This document shows positions 31,465 to 42,691 of a stretch of DNA of 64,000 nt, in pieces; within the stretch, counting starts at the first letter, position 1, and each line of letters starts with the position of its first letter. The stretch is taken from assembly GCA_025504975.1 (NCBI GenBank), contig JANUWI010000005.1, positions 2,418,001 through 2,482,000 on the forward strand, in the 5' to 3' direction. The translations under genes were made by a program, and so were the position numbers. The notes under the pieces are model-generated. The model worked only from the letters and a program-made list of their open reading frames with translations, did not search any database and was not told the origin of the DNA. This stretch comes from Plenodomus lindquistii (lineage: Eukaryota; Ascomycota; Dothideomycetes; Pleosporales; Leptosphaeriaceae).

Positions 31465-33188
31465 AGGTCATGTCGCGAGCGTTGCATACCAATCTTGAAC
31501 TCTCCTTGCATACATCAATTGACGTATGCGTAGCGATCTGAGTCTGAAATGAATTCTACCGACGTCTACTGGCTTCTCATCGTCCGCATGTACTGTCTGT
31601 CTCTCAGAAGCCCCATGAAGACGATTGGCTCTACCACTCGCCCTTCGCCACTGATGTGTATAGCTATGATCAGCGCACATATTCCTCCCTGGATCATGAA
31701 TACAAGTGTTCGGCTAGCAAGTAGTCAGAGAATATGGTGGTCAAGAGTAGAAGACTTCCATGTTGATCGTACCGCCCAATCAACTCCTGGTCATCTCTTG
31801 ACCGGCTCTGATAGCAACTTTGAACTGTTTCAAGCCTTAGGCATATACTCCTGGCAATGCAGATCAACACCGACCCTTGCAAGAGCTGATCCCAAGGCTC
31901 GTCTCGAAATACCACGACCGACTGCCAAGTATGCAGCGGCAACATCATCGAGCAGGAACGATGTCTCTCATCGGGCACAACATACTGTGTAGAACATGCC
32001 AGATCGTCATCAACGGCACCCAAATGCCGAGCACTTCCGCATCACCGCACCCACACACGTCCATCAGCGGCAGCGGCGCTGTACACGCACGACATTCCCT
32101 CGCACCCGCACCACCACTACAAACGGCGTGGGATCACCAACGCTCTACTCCCACGGACAAGTTTGCCGACAGTGGCCACACACACGCACACCTTCATCAT
32201 AACTCCACAGAACTATCACAAACACCCATCGCGAACTTCACCGTGCTGCGGCTTGCGTACGCTGATTCGCAACGGGGTGCTGTGAGCCTATAGGTCACGC
32301 CATGTGAGCAGAACCCCCCACCACCCTTGCCACAGCGCTCCCATGTCAAAGGAGCTCGACCAACTCTCGGGTTCTATCACGCACTACCCATCTTGGAATG
32401 GGACAAGATCGCACAGGATAAAGTGGCTTGCCTGCTCCACTAGTTGATAAAGCGGGGCGATGCTCCGACGATGAGGTGCATGTGCTGGTGCAAAAATTGC
32501 ACCGTGTGCGACCGCTTACTGGATCAATCGTTTTGCTAGACAGCCTAGCAGGTTCCATTATCGCGAATGTTGGTGGGTTGAGTATGCAGTGTTTTCTCGA
32601 CTTGGAAAGGCGTGATGGATAGTCGTGACTCAGCAGAGCATAGCGCGCATGAGGGGCTGGGAGTACAAAGAGAGTTGTGATAGCCAGGACGATTTGTCTG
32701 CAGGTTGCCGGACTGGCGAGTGATGATCTGGGGTTCGTCTAAGCTGGCTAAGCTGGGCGCTGCTGTCGGTGAATTTGGCGGTAAGCGCGGCGAATTGGTG
32801 GATGTCGCGATTCAACTTGCAGGTGCTATATCGCCGGAGAAGCGCCGTTGGATGCGGCATGAGGTCAGAATGCATGGGATGAGGTTAGATCGGATTTGGG
32901 GGTGGGGGTTGGCGTCGGTTTGTATTCACGAGTAGAGGAGGGGTCGATGGTTGATGGTTGGATTATGCTATAGACTCCTGTAATGGATGAATGGATATCG
33001 TTGATTGAAATGATGCTGCAACTGCGCACTCCGTATGAGCATATGCAGAGTGAACGCCTTCCAATGCTTGCTGTAAACAAAACTCCGTACAATGCTGTGA
33101 ATGATAAACGCCCTGCAATGCGAAAGGTACTAAGAGGAGAGACACTTGAACTCCGCCCAATGCAAAATAAAATCATACTCCTTCTTTC
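31465..33188. other. intergenic, no supported gene
   Basis: On the minus strand near 31560-31720 a short frame after a CTAG acceptor-like site reads as a membrane segment (LVFMIQGGICALIIAIHI). It may be the last exon of a small membrane-protein gene or a relic; I could not build a complete gene. Confidence 0.35.
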
Positions 33189-33809
33189 TCATAATCTCGC
33201 TTTCTCAACGTCGAACCGTACTCTTGATCTCGACCTGGTCGACGACCTTCGGCGATCAGTGCCTTCTTTGGGCTTTCTCGTTCGAGTACGCCTGAGCGCA
33301 GAGGCATCCTCTTCATCTGACTCATCCACGGTGAATAAGTCTGGCGAGGGCTCACGCCATGAATGGCGATGACCTGAAAGAGTCCTTGAATGTCTTGCGC
33401 GCCGTGTCTTGCGCGCCGCAAGATCGTTGGCGCGACCCCGAACCTGCGATAAGATTTGGGGTGTTTCGTAGAGGCGGTCGTCGTTTATCTGCATGAAGGT
33501 CTCTTCGGTGTCGTCATCGGTCTCTTCCAGAATCGTGGGTGTGTGGTATTGACTGTGTAGATTGCTATGGCTCTGCTTGACGTACCGAGCCCACTTGTTG
33601 GCCACGGTGGACTGGAATTTCTTGGATTTTGTGCAGGGGCTGTCAACGATGCCAGCGCTCAACGATAGCTCGTACGGGTCGACTGCGTCCGAAATGAAGT
33701 GGGCGAAGGGGTCGTCGTCAATATTGGGTAAAGAGGGCTCATGTCCTGATGCCTCGAGCGAAGGGGGGAAAGAGTAAGCCCTCTGAGAGCTGCGTAGATG
33801 AGACGGCAT
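33189..33809 (-). CDS. hypothetical polar protein
   Basis: A 206-residue single-exon frame from ATG 33809. A minus-strand CTATAAAG at 33833-33840 lies about 25 bp upstream and is a plausible TATA box. The protein is acidic in the first 120 residues and strongly basic and Arg/Ser-rich towards the end (RKPKEGTDRRRSSTRSRSR), suggesting a nuclear or nucleic-acid-associated protein. No recognised domain. Composition and the codon-like even distribution over the whole frame support a real gene; conservation cannot be judged here. Confidence 0.55.
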   Translation of the reverse strand: MPSHLRSSQRAYSFPPSLEASGHEPSLPNIDDDPFAHFISDAVDPYELSLSAGIVDSPCTKSKKFQSTVANKWARYVKQSHSNLHSQYHTPTILEETDDDTEETFMQINDDRLYETPQILSQVRGRANDLAARKTRRARHSRTLSGHRHSWREPSPDLFTVDESDEEDASALRRTRTRKPKEGTDRRRSSTRSRSRVRFDVEKARL

Positions 33810-36800
33810 CTTGCAGGGAAGGAGGTGATGGGTCTTTATAGGCTGATAGGTACTTGGCTCAGTCGCGGTGAATATTGCTCGATTTTGGGACAGTCGCTCA
33901 GTCGGGACAGATATAGCGTTCGATTCCAGGCCAGTATGGTCAGAACGCGGACTTTTGTATGGAATATTTTTGAGTGATGGAGTCGTAGAGTCGAAACTAT
34001 TATATGTGCAAATGTGTCGTGAGGCTCTGTTCCAGTAACAAGGGGACGCAGTATAAATGAGGACTGCGGTGAGGCAAAGGTCGTGTTGCCTTCAGGTAGT
34101 TGCCTACAGTTACTAGGCAAGAGTCAGAGCGTGAAGTCGATGACAAGGTGAGCGTGAGAATTCCTCCACGAGATGACCGATATTCCTGAACTCAGCACTG
34201 GGGGATCGAGTACTTTATGTGTCCGAGCTGTAGAGTGTCCACCCTGCATGCTGCACATGCAGGCGTAGACCTGCACTAGTGTGGGACAGTACAGGAAAGC
34301 TTAGCGCGGTGTGGACGGACAGAATGATATCCAAGGGATGGCCGAATGACCTTCTGATCAGCCCGCCTGCACCCCGGTCAGATTGGCCTGTCGCGACACA
34401 GCGGACAGGGCCTTCAACACAGACCTGCAGATCACTACGGTCGCACGCCATAGGATGTCAGGCTATCTCTGGAGAAGGGAAGCGCGATTATCGGAGCTGG
34501 ATCGAAACAGCAGAGTGGGGAACTGCCCGTGGTGGAAGGTCAGGCGCTAGGTGATGGTGGGGTTTACTCAATTCCTACCAGCCTCATTCTCACACCAGCA
34601 GTAAGCTTAGCCCATTCGGTCGAGCTGCACACCCTCAGATCTTGAGAACGACTGTCAAATGTGTGTGTGGACGAGCGCTGACTACCCAGGACTTGCCCCT
34701 GCGTTCTCCACCTACCATAGACAACTGTCAGTTCGGCCATGTGAGACAGGTGCGTGAACGTTCGCTCGGTGCCTGCATCCGCTTGTTCAAGAGATCATAC
34801 TGGATGCTCAGCCTCTTGCATTGACTCACTTGACTCAGCCCTCTAGTACTCGTGGACACCACTACAATAATGGTTCTTCAAGACTTACAACATCATTACA
34901 CCTACGACCCTTGCGACCATAATTGTAGCGTCTTCTTACCAAGGCGAATCGCCATGTGATCGGCTGCTAACACATGACTGGGCTTGGTGTTTCAGCCAAC
35001 CAGTCCCACGGAATAACTTTTTATCGCGAGTCGGTGGACCCCACAAATCCCAAAACTGACACACTTTTCGTAGCATACACAGTAGGCGATTCGCATCCAG
35101 GTTGCTCGCTCGCGGAACATACAGTAGGTATCAGCTTTCGAGTAATTCAACTATTATAATTGTCGCTCAGATGTGCCACCTACTCGATACCAGCTTACGA
35201 ATACCAAATCCCATGCCCTTCGCGCTACATTGCCGACTATTTGTATTGTGGCTTTTCCATTTTGGGCGGCTCTGTATCTGACTCAGCACACCACCTGCAG
35301 GTTGAGAGTCCCTGTCACTCGGCGCGCAAGACCCTGACTATCACTTTGCAGCAAAAACAGCCGCTTTTATTCCAGCCACGAAGGCCGGTATTCTTGCCAC
35401 CATCTGTGAGATGGCTTAACAAATACATCCAGTACGGGCTGAACCACGCATGCAGCTTACGAATCAGGTAGGGACGTAGCCCGCAGGCTTGACATTGGAT
35501 CATCCTAGTACGTTATCAAGGCGGCTGTAAGGAGGTTATCTACGACTTAGCTGACGCACTAGATACAATACTCTACTTACATGGTGACCAGGGCTGATCA
35601 TATGTTCGCCATGTAGTCGGCTCCGGACATGCCGGCTTAAGTATATCGTGGGTCACTCTGAGCATCTCCAGATATGTTCACGCGCACAGGGCATCAGCAG
35701 TTTGTGGCTAATGCTCTATTTGCAGTGGTCAAGAGGCTGAACTTCAGGTCATTGGACGCATGACTTCAGACATCACACACCCCGCCGGCATACCTCGTCT
35801 GGACACGGGTCTAAGCGAGTTCTTGCAGTCGTATATTTGATCTGCACCACAGTTGGACGGACGCTTGATCGACGTCGCTTCCCTCTACCCTTTGGAATCT
35901 GGATACGAGGATTACAGAACAAAGGACCAAACTTGGGTTCTGCCTCATTATTGCGATTGGTTGGTTGGCTAGTCGTCTCACCGCCATTCGCATGGCGGTG
36001 AGACGGATACGGACGCTTGCGGGGGCTATCGTGACTACGCATTCCTTAGCTTACAAATTCCGGCAGGGTTATCCTACATTTCAACAAAGATCTTACACAA
36101 ATCTTTTGTTTCGTTTCATCGGATCAATCTCGGCTCTACATTGGGCGAAGTTCCATCCTCTCGGTGAACTGTGACGTCATTCTCAAGATTCCAACGGCCT
36201 TACGGACCCACGTTATTGCGCTTTAACAAGACTGCCACCGCAACGTTGGGTCGCTTTGGATGTGCTTGGACCAATGCTAAGTGTATTCTGCACCCACAAG
36301 AACCCTGACGATGTAGTCGGACCCCACTTCACGAATCACGATGAAAGATTTTGCGCGGCTTGGTGGGGTGCATGCTATTTCCTACAAACCCCACTCGATT
36401 TGAAGGCTCTCGAGTTGCCAACAAAGATCGCTCTCATCATCCCGCAAATGTTTTGGGTCTTGAAACATAATGCTCACCTATCAGACCACCAACCGATGGT
36501 GAGGCTTTCACCGACCACGTCATTGTACATACACTTTTGTAGTCTAGGATGAGAAATCGTAAATACATTTATGATCTTGCAATGTAGACTCGGCATATTG
36601 GGCATCAAGGTCTCTATACGAGAGCACACATTACGCATATTCAAAGAGAAGGGATCTGAGGATGCGCACAAATGTCCAGGAAATTAATCCCGTTGTAGCA
36701 GCTACTCCGAGTCTTCATGCGTGATGACGGTACAAAGGAAACAACGCAGCTCACGCTATACGAGAAGAAAGGAGGTTGTCTTTCGGCATCATTGCGGCAT

Positions 36801-39611
36801 ATGCCGTAGTTCTTACCAGGCGACTGTGACCAGCAAGTCCCAGATCAAAATCTCAATGGCCTCCGTGGACATCCGCTGTAGAACCGATAATAGTATGTTG
36901 TGTCAATGTCATTGCATCTATCGCGGTAGTCTGCGAGATGCGAGCGAGCGCTGGAAGATTCTTCCCTCAGAGTATTTCTATTCCTCAGTTGCGAGGAGAA
37001 GATGATCGGCGATTCTCAGCGTTTTGCGTCAACGGAGAACGGTCATAGAAGCGTGTCAAAAGTTCGATCTCGTTCAGTGTGGATACACCGGTTCCTTTTC
37101 TTCCGGCGTATTTGACCTTCCAAGCCAGAGTGGACGGAGCACTGGCCCAGGTTAGACTCTGTCCGATTTAACAAAAGGTAGACCTTTCAGGACGGTGATC
37201 TGGGTCTGAGATGCTCCAGGGTTGCGGCCTTTCCATGATATTCTTTGTATGTATTCTAGTTATATCGTTCCGTCGACCAGCAATCGCCAAGTCATTCGGT
37301 GAAAATTCACCCCACCATTGGGGTCGCATCAAGTCATAGCAGGCAAAGGGGAGCTCTCCCTCGAACCATATCCAAGATTGGTAAGACATGGACTAAGCCC
37401 ACCATTTTTCCAGTAAGGTCATTATCCAATCCAAGAATGCCTACGATAAGTAGCTCCTCCAGTTCGGTCACGTGCTACTAAAGTAGTCGCTGTGGTAGCA
37501 ATAAAGTTACCCTCCACAGCTTAGAACGCGTAGAGGCAGATGGATAATATGATGAGTATCCAGTAATCTGAAATGTATAAGTAATGTACCTATGGAATGT
37601 AAGAGACGCTGTCTTCGGACCCTCCCTTCCTCCCTCCCATGAGGATATTTCACAATATTCCTGAACACCGGATCATGATTACCCTGGGGGTGTCCCCGAA
37701 CTCAAAATCATGGGACTATGAGGGCAATGGCGTCCTGGCGCTGACTAAACTCTTTCGATGATGTTATGATGTACTTCGTTGGTGTAAATAAGATGAGATT
37801 GCAGGGTAAGAAAGGGTTTCGACCTTATGTGCTCGAGTCAGAATTAAGACAGCACCTTTGGTCCCTCGGGATAACTTGCTGTGCTATTTTTTGATCATGA
37901 TAATGGAGCGATGACATAAGACATGATTTGTGTTTCCCGGGGAGTGTAACATCTCCCAAACATCGTGTCCTGGATCGTCTGCGGTCCCAGAGCAGTAGTG
38001 TCGTATCTCGGCTTTTGGCTTTTGCTCCCCGAGGTTGGATCATCAAACCAGAAACGTGATGACGCCACTGTTCTCCCATATCCTAGATCGCTGGAATGGT
38101 AAATATCGGTAGATATTGGGCAGATCTCATAATGCTTTACTCAGACGCTATTCTAGCGTGCGAGCTTTCGTGAGAATCTGCCCAACACACCGGACCAGCA
38201 TTAAAATCGGCGAAATTTTCGAGACCTTCAAGCGGCCGGGACAGGAAGTAGCCGCACATCTGCTCGATGGAGTAGTGTATTTCTCCTCCCGGTCCCGAGA
38301 GAGTGTTCGTCCTACCAAACACCAATTGCGTGGGTCTTTCTCCAAACTGTGATGAATCTTACACGTGATTCCCGGAGGTCCGACAGCGAAATCATCATGT
38401 TGCATGATTTGAGTAGTATTTTGCACCTACTGCGCTTCGCTATGCATGCAAGTATCTCCGGTGACGCGGTTCTTCTACGTCTAATGTTCATAGAACCAAA
38501 TGATACAATGAGTATGGACCAGGCTTGAGTCCGAGAGACAACCGTATTCTCGTAAGCACTCCGCATGTGTACTTCTTGAAATCCCCTTAGAAACAGAATC
38601 CATTTCTGCCTGCGCTTCCAAGGTGTACAATTGACAATGCAAAGTGGTTTTCGTGGTTTCTGAGGTATTGAAGGCTTTCACTGTACATTGATCCGGCACA
38701 ACATACTTGACAGGTCCAACGTGATGCCCTTTCGAGTAAAAATTTGAAATCGCTATATTGGGTGACCCATGCGATAGCTCCAACAAAAACTCCGGCTGCT
38801 TCTTTCGGCTCTCCGCAACACAGCAAACATGTGAGAATTGCATGCTACTGCGTGAGTGAAAACTTACCGAAAGTCATATTCGTCTCACGCACAGAGCACC
38901 GCTAGATATCGTCTTCTGTTAGTCTGATCGCTTTGGGGTATGTAGGTCTAGAGTCGGGTGAGTCTGTCGCTAACCGATCGATACCAGCTGCTTTTGCATT
39001 AGAAACCATCGGATTGGGTCGTGTCTTGCATGTGACTGTCGAGATCTTACGGAGTTGTTTCTATAGTGTTATTTTAGATGTCTTGAAGTGGTGAGATCAA
39101 GGTGGTGCTACATTCGTGGTTTGATAAATGCAGTGACTAGCGTCACTAGACTAGTGGCCCCTAGGGACAGTAGTATGGTAGTGAACATCGCCACCGCACC
39201 CAGATTATGCCGGAGACTCGCTGAGAAAGACAGAATAGGAAGATTTCTACCCCTCTCGTTGTTCCGGAGTATTGAAAGGCACCTGCGCGTCTGCATTTTG
39301 CTGAGTATGCAAGGTCCGGCGACCCAAAACACATTGTGAGAGGTTGAAAAGACTGGTTCCATATGCAAGGCTAAATATCGAGGCAGAGCATGGATAGCTT
39401 TCAGTTACGGCTGAACCCATACTAACCACAAGTAGCATACTCGTTGCATATGGTAGAGACTATCGACACATGCACCCATTCCTATATTAGGTAATGAGCC
39501 CATCTATAAAGATCTCGGACGCCGATACCGCCAACATGCTGAACCGGAGGGCTATTTAAATGCACTGCCGACCCTTTGAATTTGCTCATCTCCCTTCTTC
39601 ATCACATCGCC
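33810..39611. other. gene-poor 5.8-kb region
   Basis: No frame above 130 residues and no family motif. Some minus-strand frames (38148-38843, 39108-39438) look faintly protein-like but change frame or lack starts. No terminal inverted repeats, transposase or reverse-transcriptase motifs were recognised. It reads as old decayed sequence bordering the secreted-protein pair at 39.6 kb. One perfect hairpin is listed separately. Confidence 0.5.
35974..36005. repeat. perfect 14-bp inverted repeat with 4-nt loop
   Basis: Arms CGTCTCACCGCCAT (35974-35987) and ATGGCGGTGAGACG (35992-36005) flank TCGC. No coding context. It would fold as a very stable hairpin in RNA or extrude as a cruciform. Confidence 0.85.
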
Positions 39612-40382
39612 ATGTATATCAAGCCATCATCTTGCGCCATTTGGCTGTTCATGGGAGTGGCCGTTGCGGCACCCGGAGGTGACGGTGACAAGGGGAAGGG
39701 CAAGGGAATGGGCAAGCATCATACCGCGCACTCGAGCTACTACTGGTGGTAAGCATATCCCAAGCAATCTCTACGCTCTTACTGAAATACCCCAGTGATG
39801 GAGAGAAGGACTGTAAGGACAAGTGGCACACGACGACCACGAGTACAACGCCAATTTCTAGCTCCTCGTCCAGCTCCTCGAGCTATCCCACCTTATCCAG
39901 CATCTCGTCCAATTCCTCGAGCACTCTCAGTTCTTCGAGCTTCTCAAACTCATCCATGACCTCGACGATCACAACTTCATTTTCCTCCATGAACTCTGCA
40001 ACGTTGTCTACCTCCTCCTCTACAACCACAGCTGCTTGCGTTCAAGTTCAGCGTGAGTTTTCCCAAAGTCTCTCTCCTGCTGACCCTATGCTAACTCCAC
40101 ACAGAGACTTGTTCGAATACCAATTTCTGCTGTAACAACAACACATGCGGAGGAAGTAAGCATGACCATGCCACGGTGACAACGTGTGCTTCGCTAATCA
40201 TCATCTATAGCCAACTACCCCGGCCAGTGCTGCCTTATTACAGGGAACGCGTGTACTCGCACCACAGCCAACCCGAATGGTATGATGATCGCACCTATCG
40301 AAAAAGCCTATACTGACAATCCGGCACAGGCGGATGTTGCGAAGGCACCTGCCTTGCCTCTGGAGTTTGCGGCACGCAGTAA
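39612..40382 (+). CDS. small secreted Ser-rich, Cys-rich protein (effector or wall-protein candidate)
   Basis: Five exons, 39612..39748, 39796..40052, 40105..40155, 40211..40279, 40330..40382, give 188 residues. A signal peptide covers ~1-20 (hydrophobic core AIWLFMGVAVAAP). A Gly/Lys-rich stretch and then a Ser/Thr-rich region (~60-125) follow, likely O-glycosylated. The last ~55 residues contain 11 cysteines with three CC pairs (FCCNNNTC, QCCLITGNAC, GCCEGTC). Four introns in such a small gene, each a GT..AG with kept phase and each exon adding cysteines, make the model convincing. A TATTTAAAT element lies ~60 bp upstream of the ATG. It is probably extracellular; role unknown. It could be a plant-interaction effector or a cell-wall protein. 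Confidence 0.8.
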
Positions 40383-41010
40383 AGTGAAGTCGAGCACTTC
40401 CAGCAGTGCAGATTCTTGGAAGATATTCCAGACAAAATCTGTATTTCTGTTCGTGGCCGCCCAAATCGAGATTTGCATATTATCTATACAAGCTGTACAG
40501 TTAGTAATCCAGTATGTCGCCAACTTGGCCCACAAAGCGCAAGAAATGTTGCGTTAATTAGCTTGTATCAATGCAAATCTACTATTAGTTTTGGGGATTT
40601 TTTGTCGTCTTCTTCGTCCTTCTTCGTTTTGAAACTGCGATTTCTTTTTCTTTCTTTTCTTTTGAGAGAATACTGGACGGATGAAAACTGGGGAATGCTT
40701 CTTTACCATTGCGCAACCACACCACTCCATACTGTCGTGACTCCCCGAAGCACTCTCTGCATTCCAGACAATCAGCATGGTACGATGTCGCACGAGACGA
40801 ATCCGCGCCAGTGTAGCTTCCCGGACTGGACTGCCATACACAATCTCCAACCATCATGATCATGCAGAGTATATATATCCAGATTCTTACATAGTGTTGG
40901 TTTGTAGGTATACTTGCACATCGCATCATATCACCTCAACCGTATTCGGCCCTTGTTCTTACTCTTATTCTCGTTTAGCACAAATACACATCTCATCTCA
41001 TCTCACAAGG
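40383..41010. other. intergenic between the two secreted-protein genes
   Basis: 3' flank of the first and promoter of the second secreted-protein gene. ATATATAT occurs near 40871, about 140 bp before the next ATG. No other gene seen. Confidence 0.5.
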
Positions 41011-41333
41011 ATGAAGCTCACGCCTGCAATCCTCACTCCCCTTTTAACTCTCATTATCACCACACCAGCTGCGAATAGCGCGGTAGAATCGCATTCCGAC
41101 ATCGATATTGCACGCGCTGCAACATGGCAGCGCGAGTCTGGAGGTGAGGGGAAGAAGTGTATCATGGATGGAGGTATGCTTGCTGTTTTCGTAATTTTTC
41201 CAAGATGAACGTATTGGATGGCTGATGAGGGGGTGTGTGTATAGGGGATTGTATTGAACGGCCCAGTGCGTGCTGCAGTGAGATGTGTTATATGAATAAG
41301 CCGGAGGGGACGTATAGTTGCTATCCTTTTTGA
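41011..41333 (+). CDS. small secreted knottin-like cysteine-rich protein
   Basis: Two exons, 41011..41173 and 41245..41333, give 83 residues. The intron is GTATGC..TAG. A signal peptide covers ~1-23 (LLTLIITTPAANSA). The mature end has exactly six cysteines at 50, 57, 64, 65, 69 and 80, that is C-x6-C-x6-CC-x3-C-x10-C, the inhibitor-cystine-knot spacing shared by knottins of many kingdoms. Residues between ~24 and 45 may be a propeptide. Secretion and a disulfide-locked fold are inferred; target and function are unknown. It lies 628 bp after another secreted Cys-rich gene in the same orientation, at the edge of a gene-poor region. Confidence 0.78.
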
Positions 41334-41696
41334 AGTGTTGGTTGGTTGGATGGGAGAGGTGGGGGGTAATCAGGTTACTGGGGGCTTGGTTGTCGAGTAG
41401 GTTTGGAGTGGGTGATTCGGTCGTGTACGGCTTGTGGAATTTGCGATGAGGCACACAAGCGGGGTAGTGGATTTGAACCGATGATTCTGCTCGAGTTAAT
41501 CGTTGAATATTCATGGTACAGTGGTGTTGTACAGTCTTCATACTACATGGGCAGGAGGGGAGACGTGATCCCGCTGCTCGATGCTTGGGTATCACACCAA
41601 CGCCAGAGCCATGCAATGCTTCTCGCGTCGCGTGTCGCCTTATTGCAGGTGCACCGTCCCATCATGGTGATTTCCTCTACTCTTCTTTCCCTTTTA

Positions 41697-42187
41697 TCAC
41701 CGCCCATCCCCACTTCCACTCCCACTCCCACTCCCCTCCCCATTGCCCTCTCCGCTCGCCTCCGTCCCCGCACTACTTTTATACGGCCGTCCTGCATAAA
41801 GCATGTATCCCTTCTCCTCAATTGTGCCAATCTTCTCATCTGCCTCTGCCCGTCCCTGGCCAAACGCGCCCGTCTCCAACTGGCCCTGAACGGCAATGGG
41901 CCTGTTGCCGCGAAAGCGCTTGCGCATGTCGATCAAGCCCTTTTTGCACTCTGCGTAGCCTTTTTGCAGTTGCTGGCATTGGGTGGGCAGTGTGTATTTT
42001 AGCGGAGGGCGGAGGCAGTCGCCGGGGGAGTGGCGCTCGATCATGATGCAGTCGCTGTTTTGGAGGCAGAATGCGAGGGCGGCTCCTATACAACTCTTAG
42101 CGCTGGATGGGATGGAGTGTCGAGGATGGCTGGGATAGAGGATGGGATGAGGGCGTGCGTACGTATATCTTTACATGATTGTGGCAT
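41697..42187 (-). CDS. PET191: PET191/COA5 cytochrome c oxidase assembly factor
   Basis: Two exons, complement(41697..42085, 42163..42187), give 137 residues. The first exon (25 nt) encodes MPQSCKDI and part of Arg9; the acceptor TATAG at 42086-42090 restores the family text RAALAFCLQNSDCIM. Cysteines 5/15 and 45/55 are each spaced by nine residues, and MRKRFRGN follows, all hallmarks of PET191. The family acts in complex IV assembly in the mitochondrial intermembrane space. The usual protein is about 105-115 residues; here a Gly/Ser/Glu low-complexity C-terminal extension (from ~115) makes it longer. This is the second COX-related gene in the window. Confidence 0.9.
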
Positions 42188-42691
42188 TGTGAATGTAATG
42201 TGTGGGCGTGGTGTTGCACGTTCCTTGGGCAGTCGATACACTTGACTTGGCCATGGTGGAGTGAGACTGGTCGGCGATTATGTCAGCGGAATTGTTGCGC
42301 GCCAAGAGCGGCGGTATGGCGGCCCGCGGGAAGGAGCGTCATCACATGTCAAGGAACGGCATCCGGTTCTAGAACGTCATTTCTCCACATGTCGCTAGCC
42401 AGCGAAAGAGAGCAGAGGCAGAGGACCCATGATGACTGCATGGCCGTTTGCTGGCGTTTCACTCTTGCTGTACAACGAATTCACCGCTGGTGTTGTCCTG
42501 CAGCGGGGGGAAGCGTGTCGCGTGGCTAGAGTGCCGCTTTGAGCCCTCTCAACCCACTTGGACTGCGCCCCTGGTGGGGATCGTCAGGGCAGCCAGCTCA
42601 GCTCACGCTTGTGCTTATGGTATTCTTGTTATATCACACAAGACATCCCCGCCCACGTACGACGATACACGACATTGACCCGGAAGGCGCA

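Noticed and set aside
31694..32293. Overlapping frames on both strands (109, 147 and 138 residues)
   Set aside because: Mutually overlapping, His/Thr/Pro-rich or without motif. No gene model could be completed.
41472..41483. B-box-like GGTTCAAATCC on the minus strand, suggesting a second tRNA
   Set aside because: The T-stem does not pair, no A-box or acceptor stem could be found, so it is not a tRNA.
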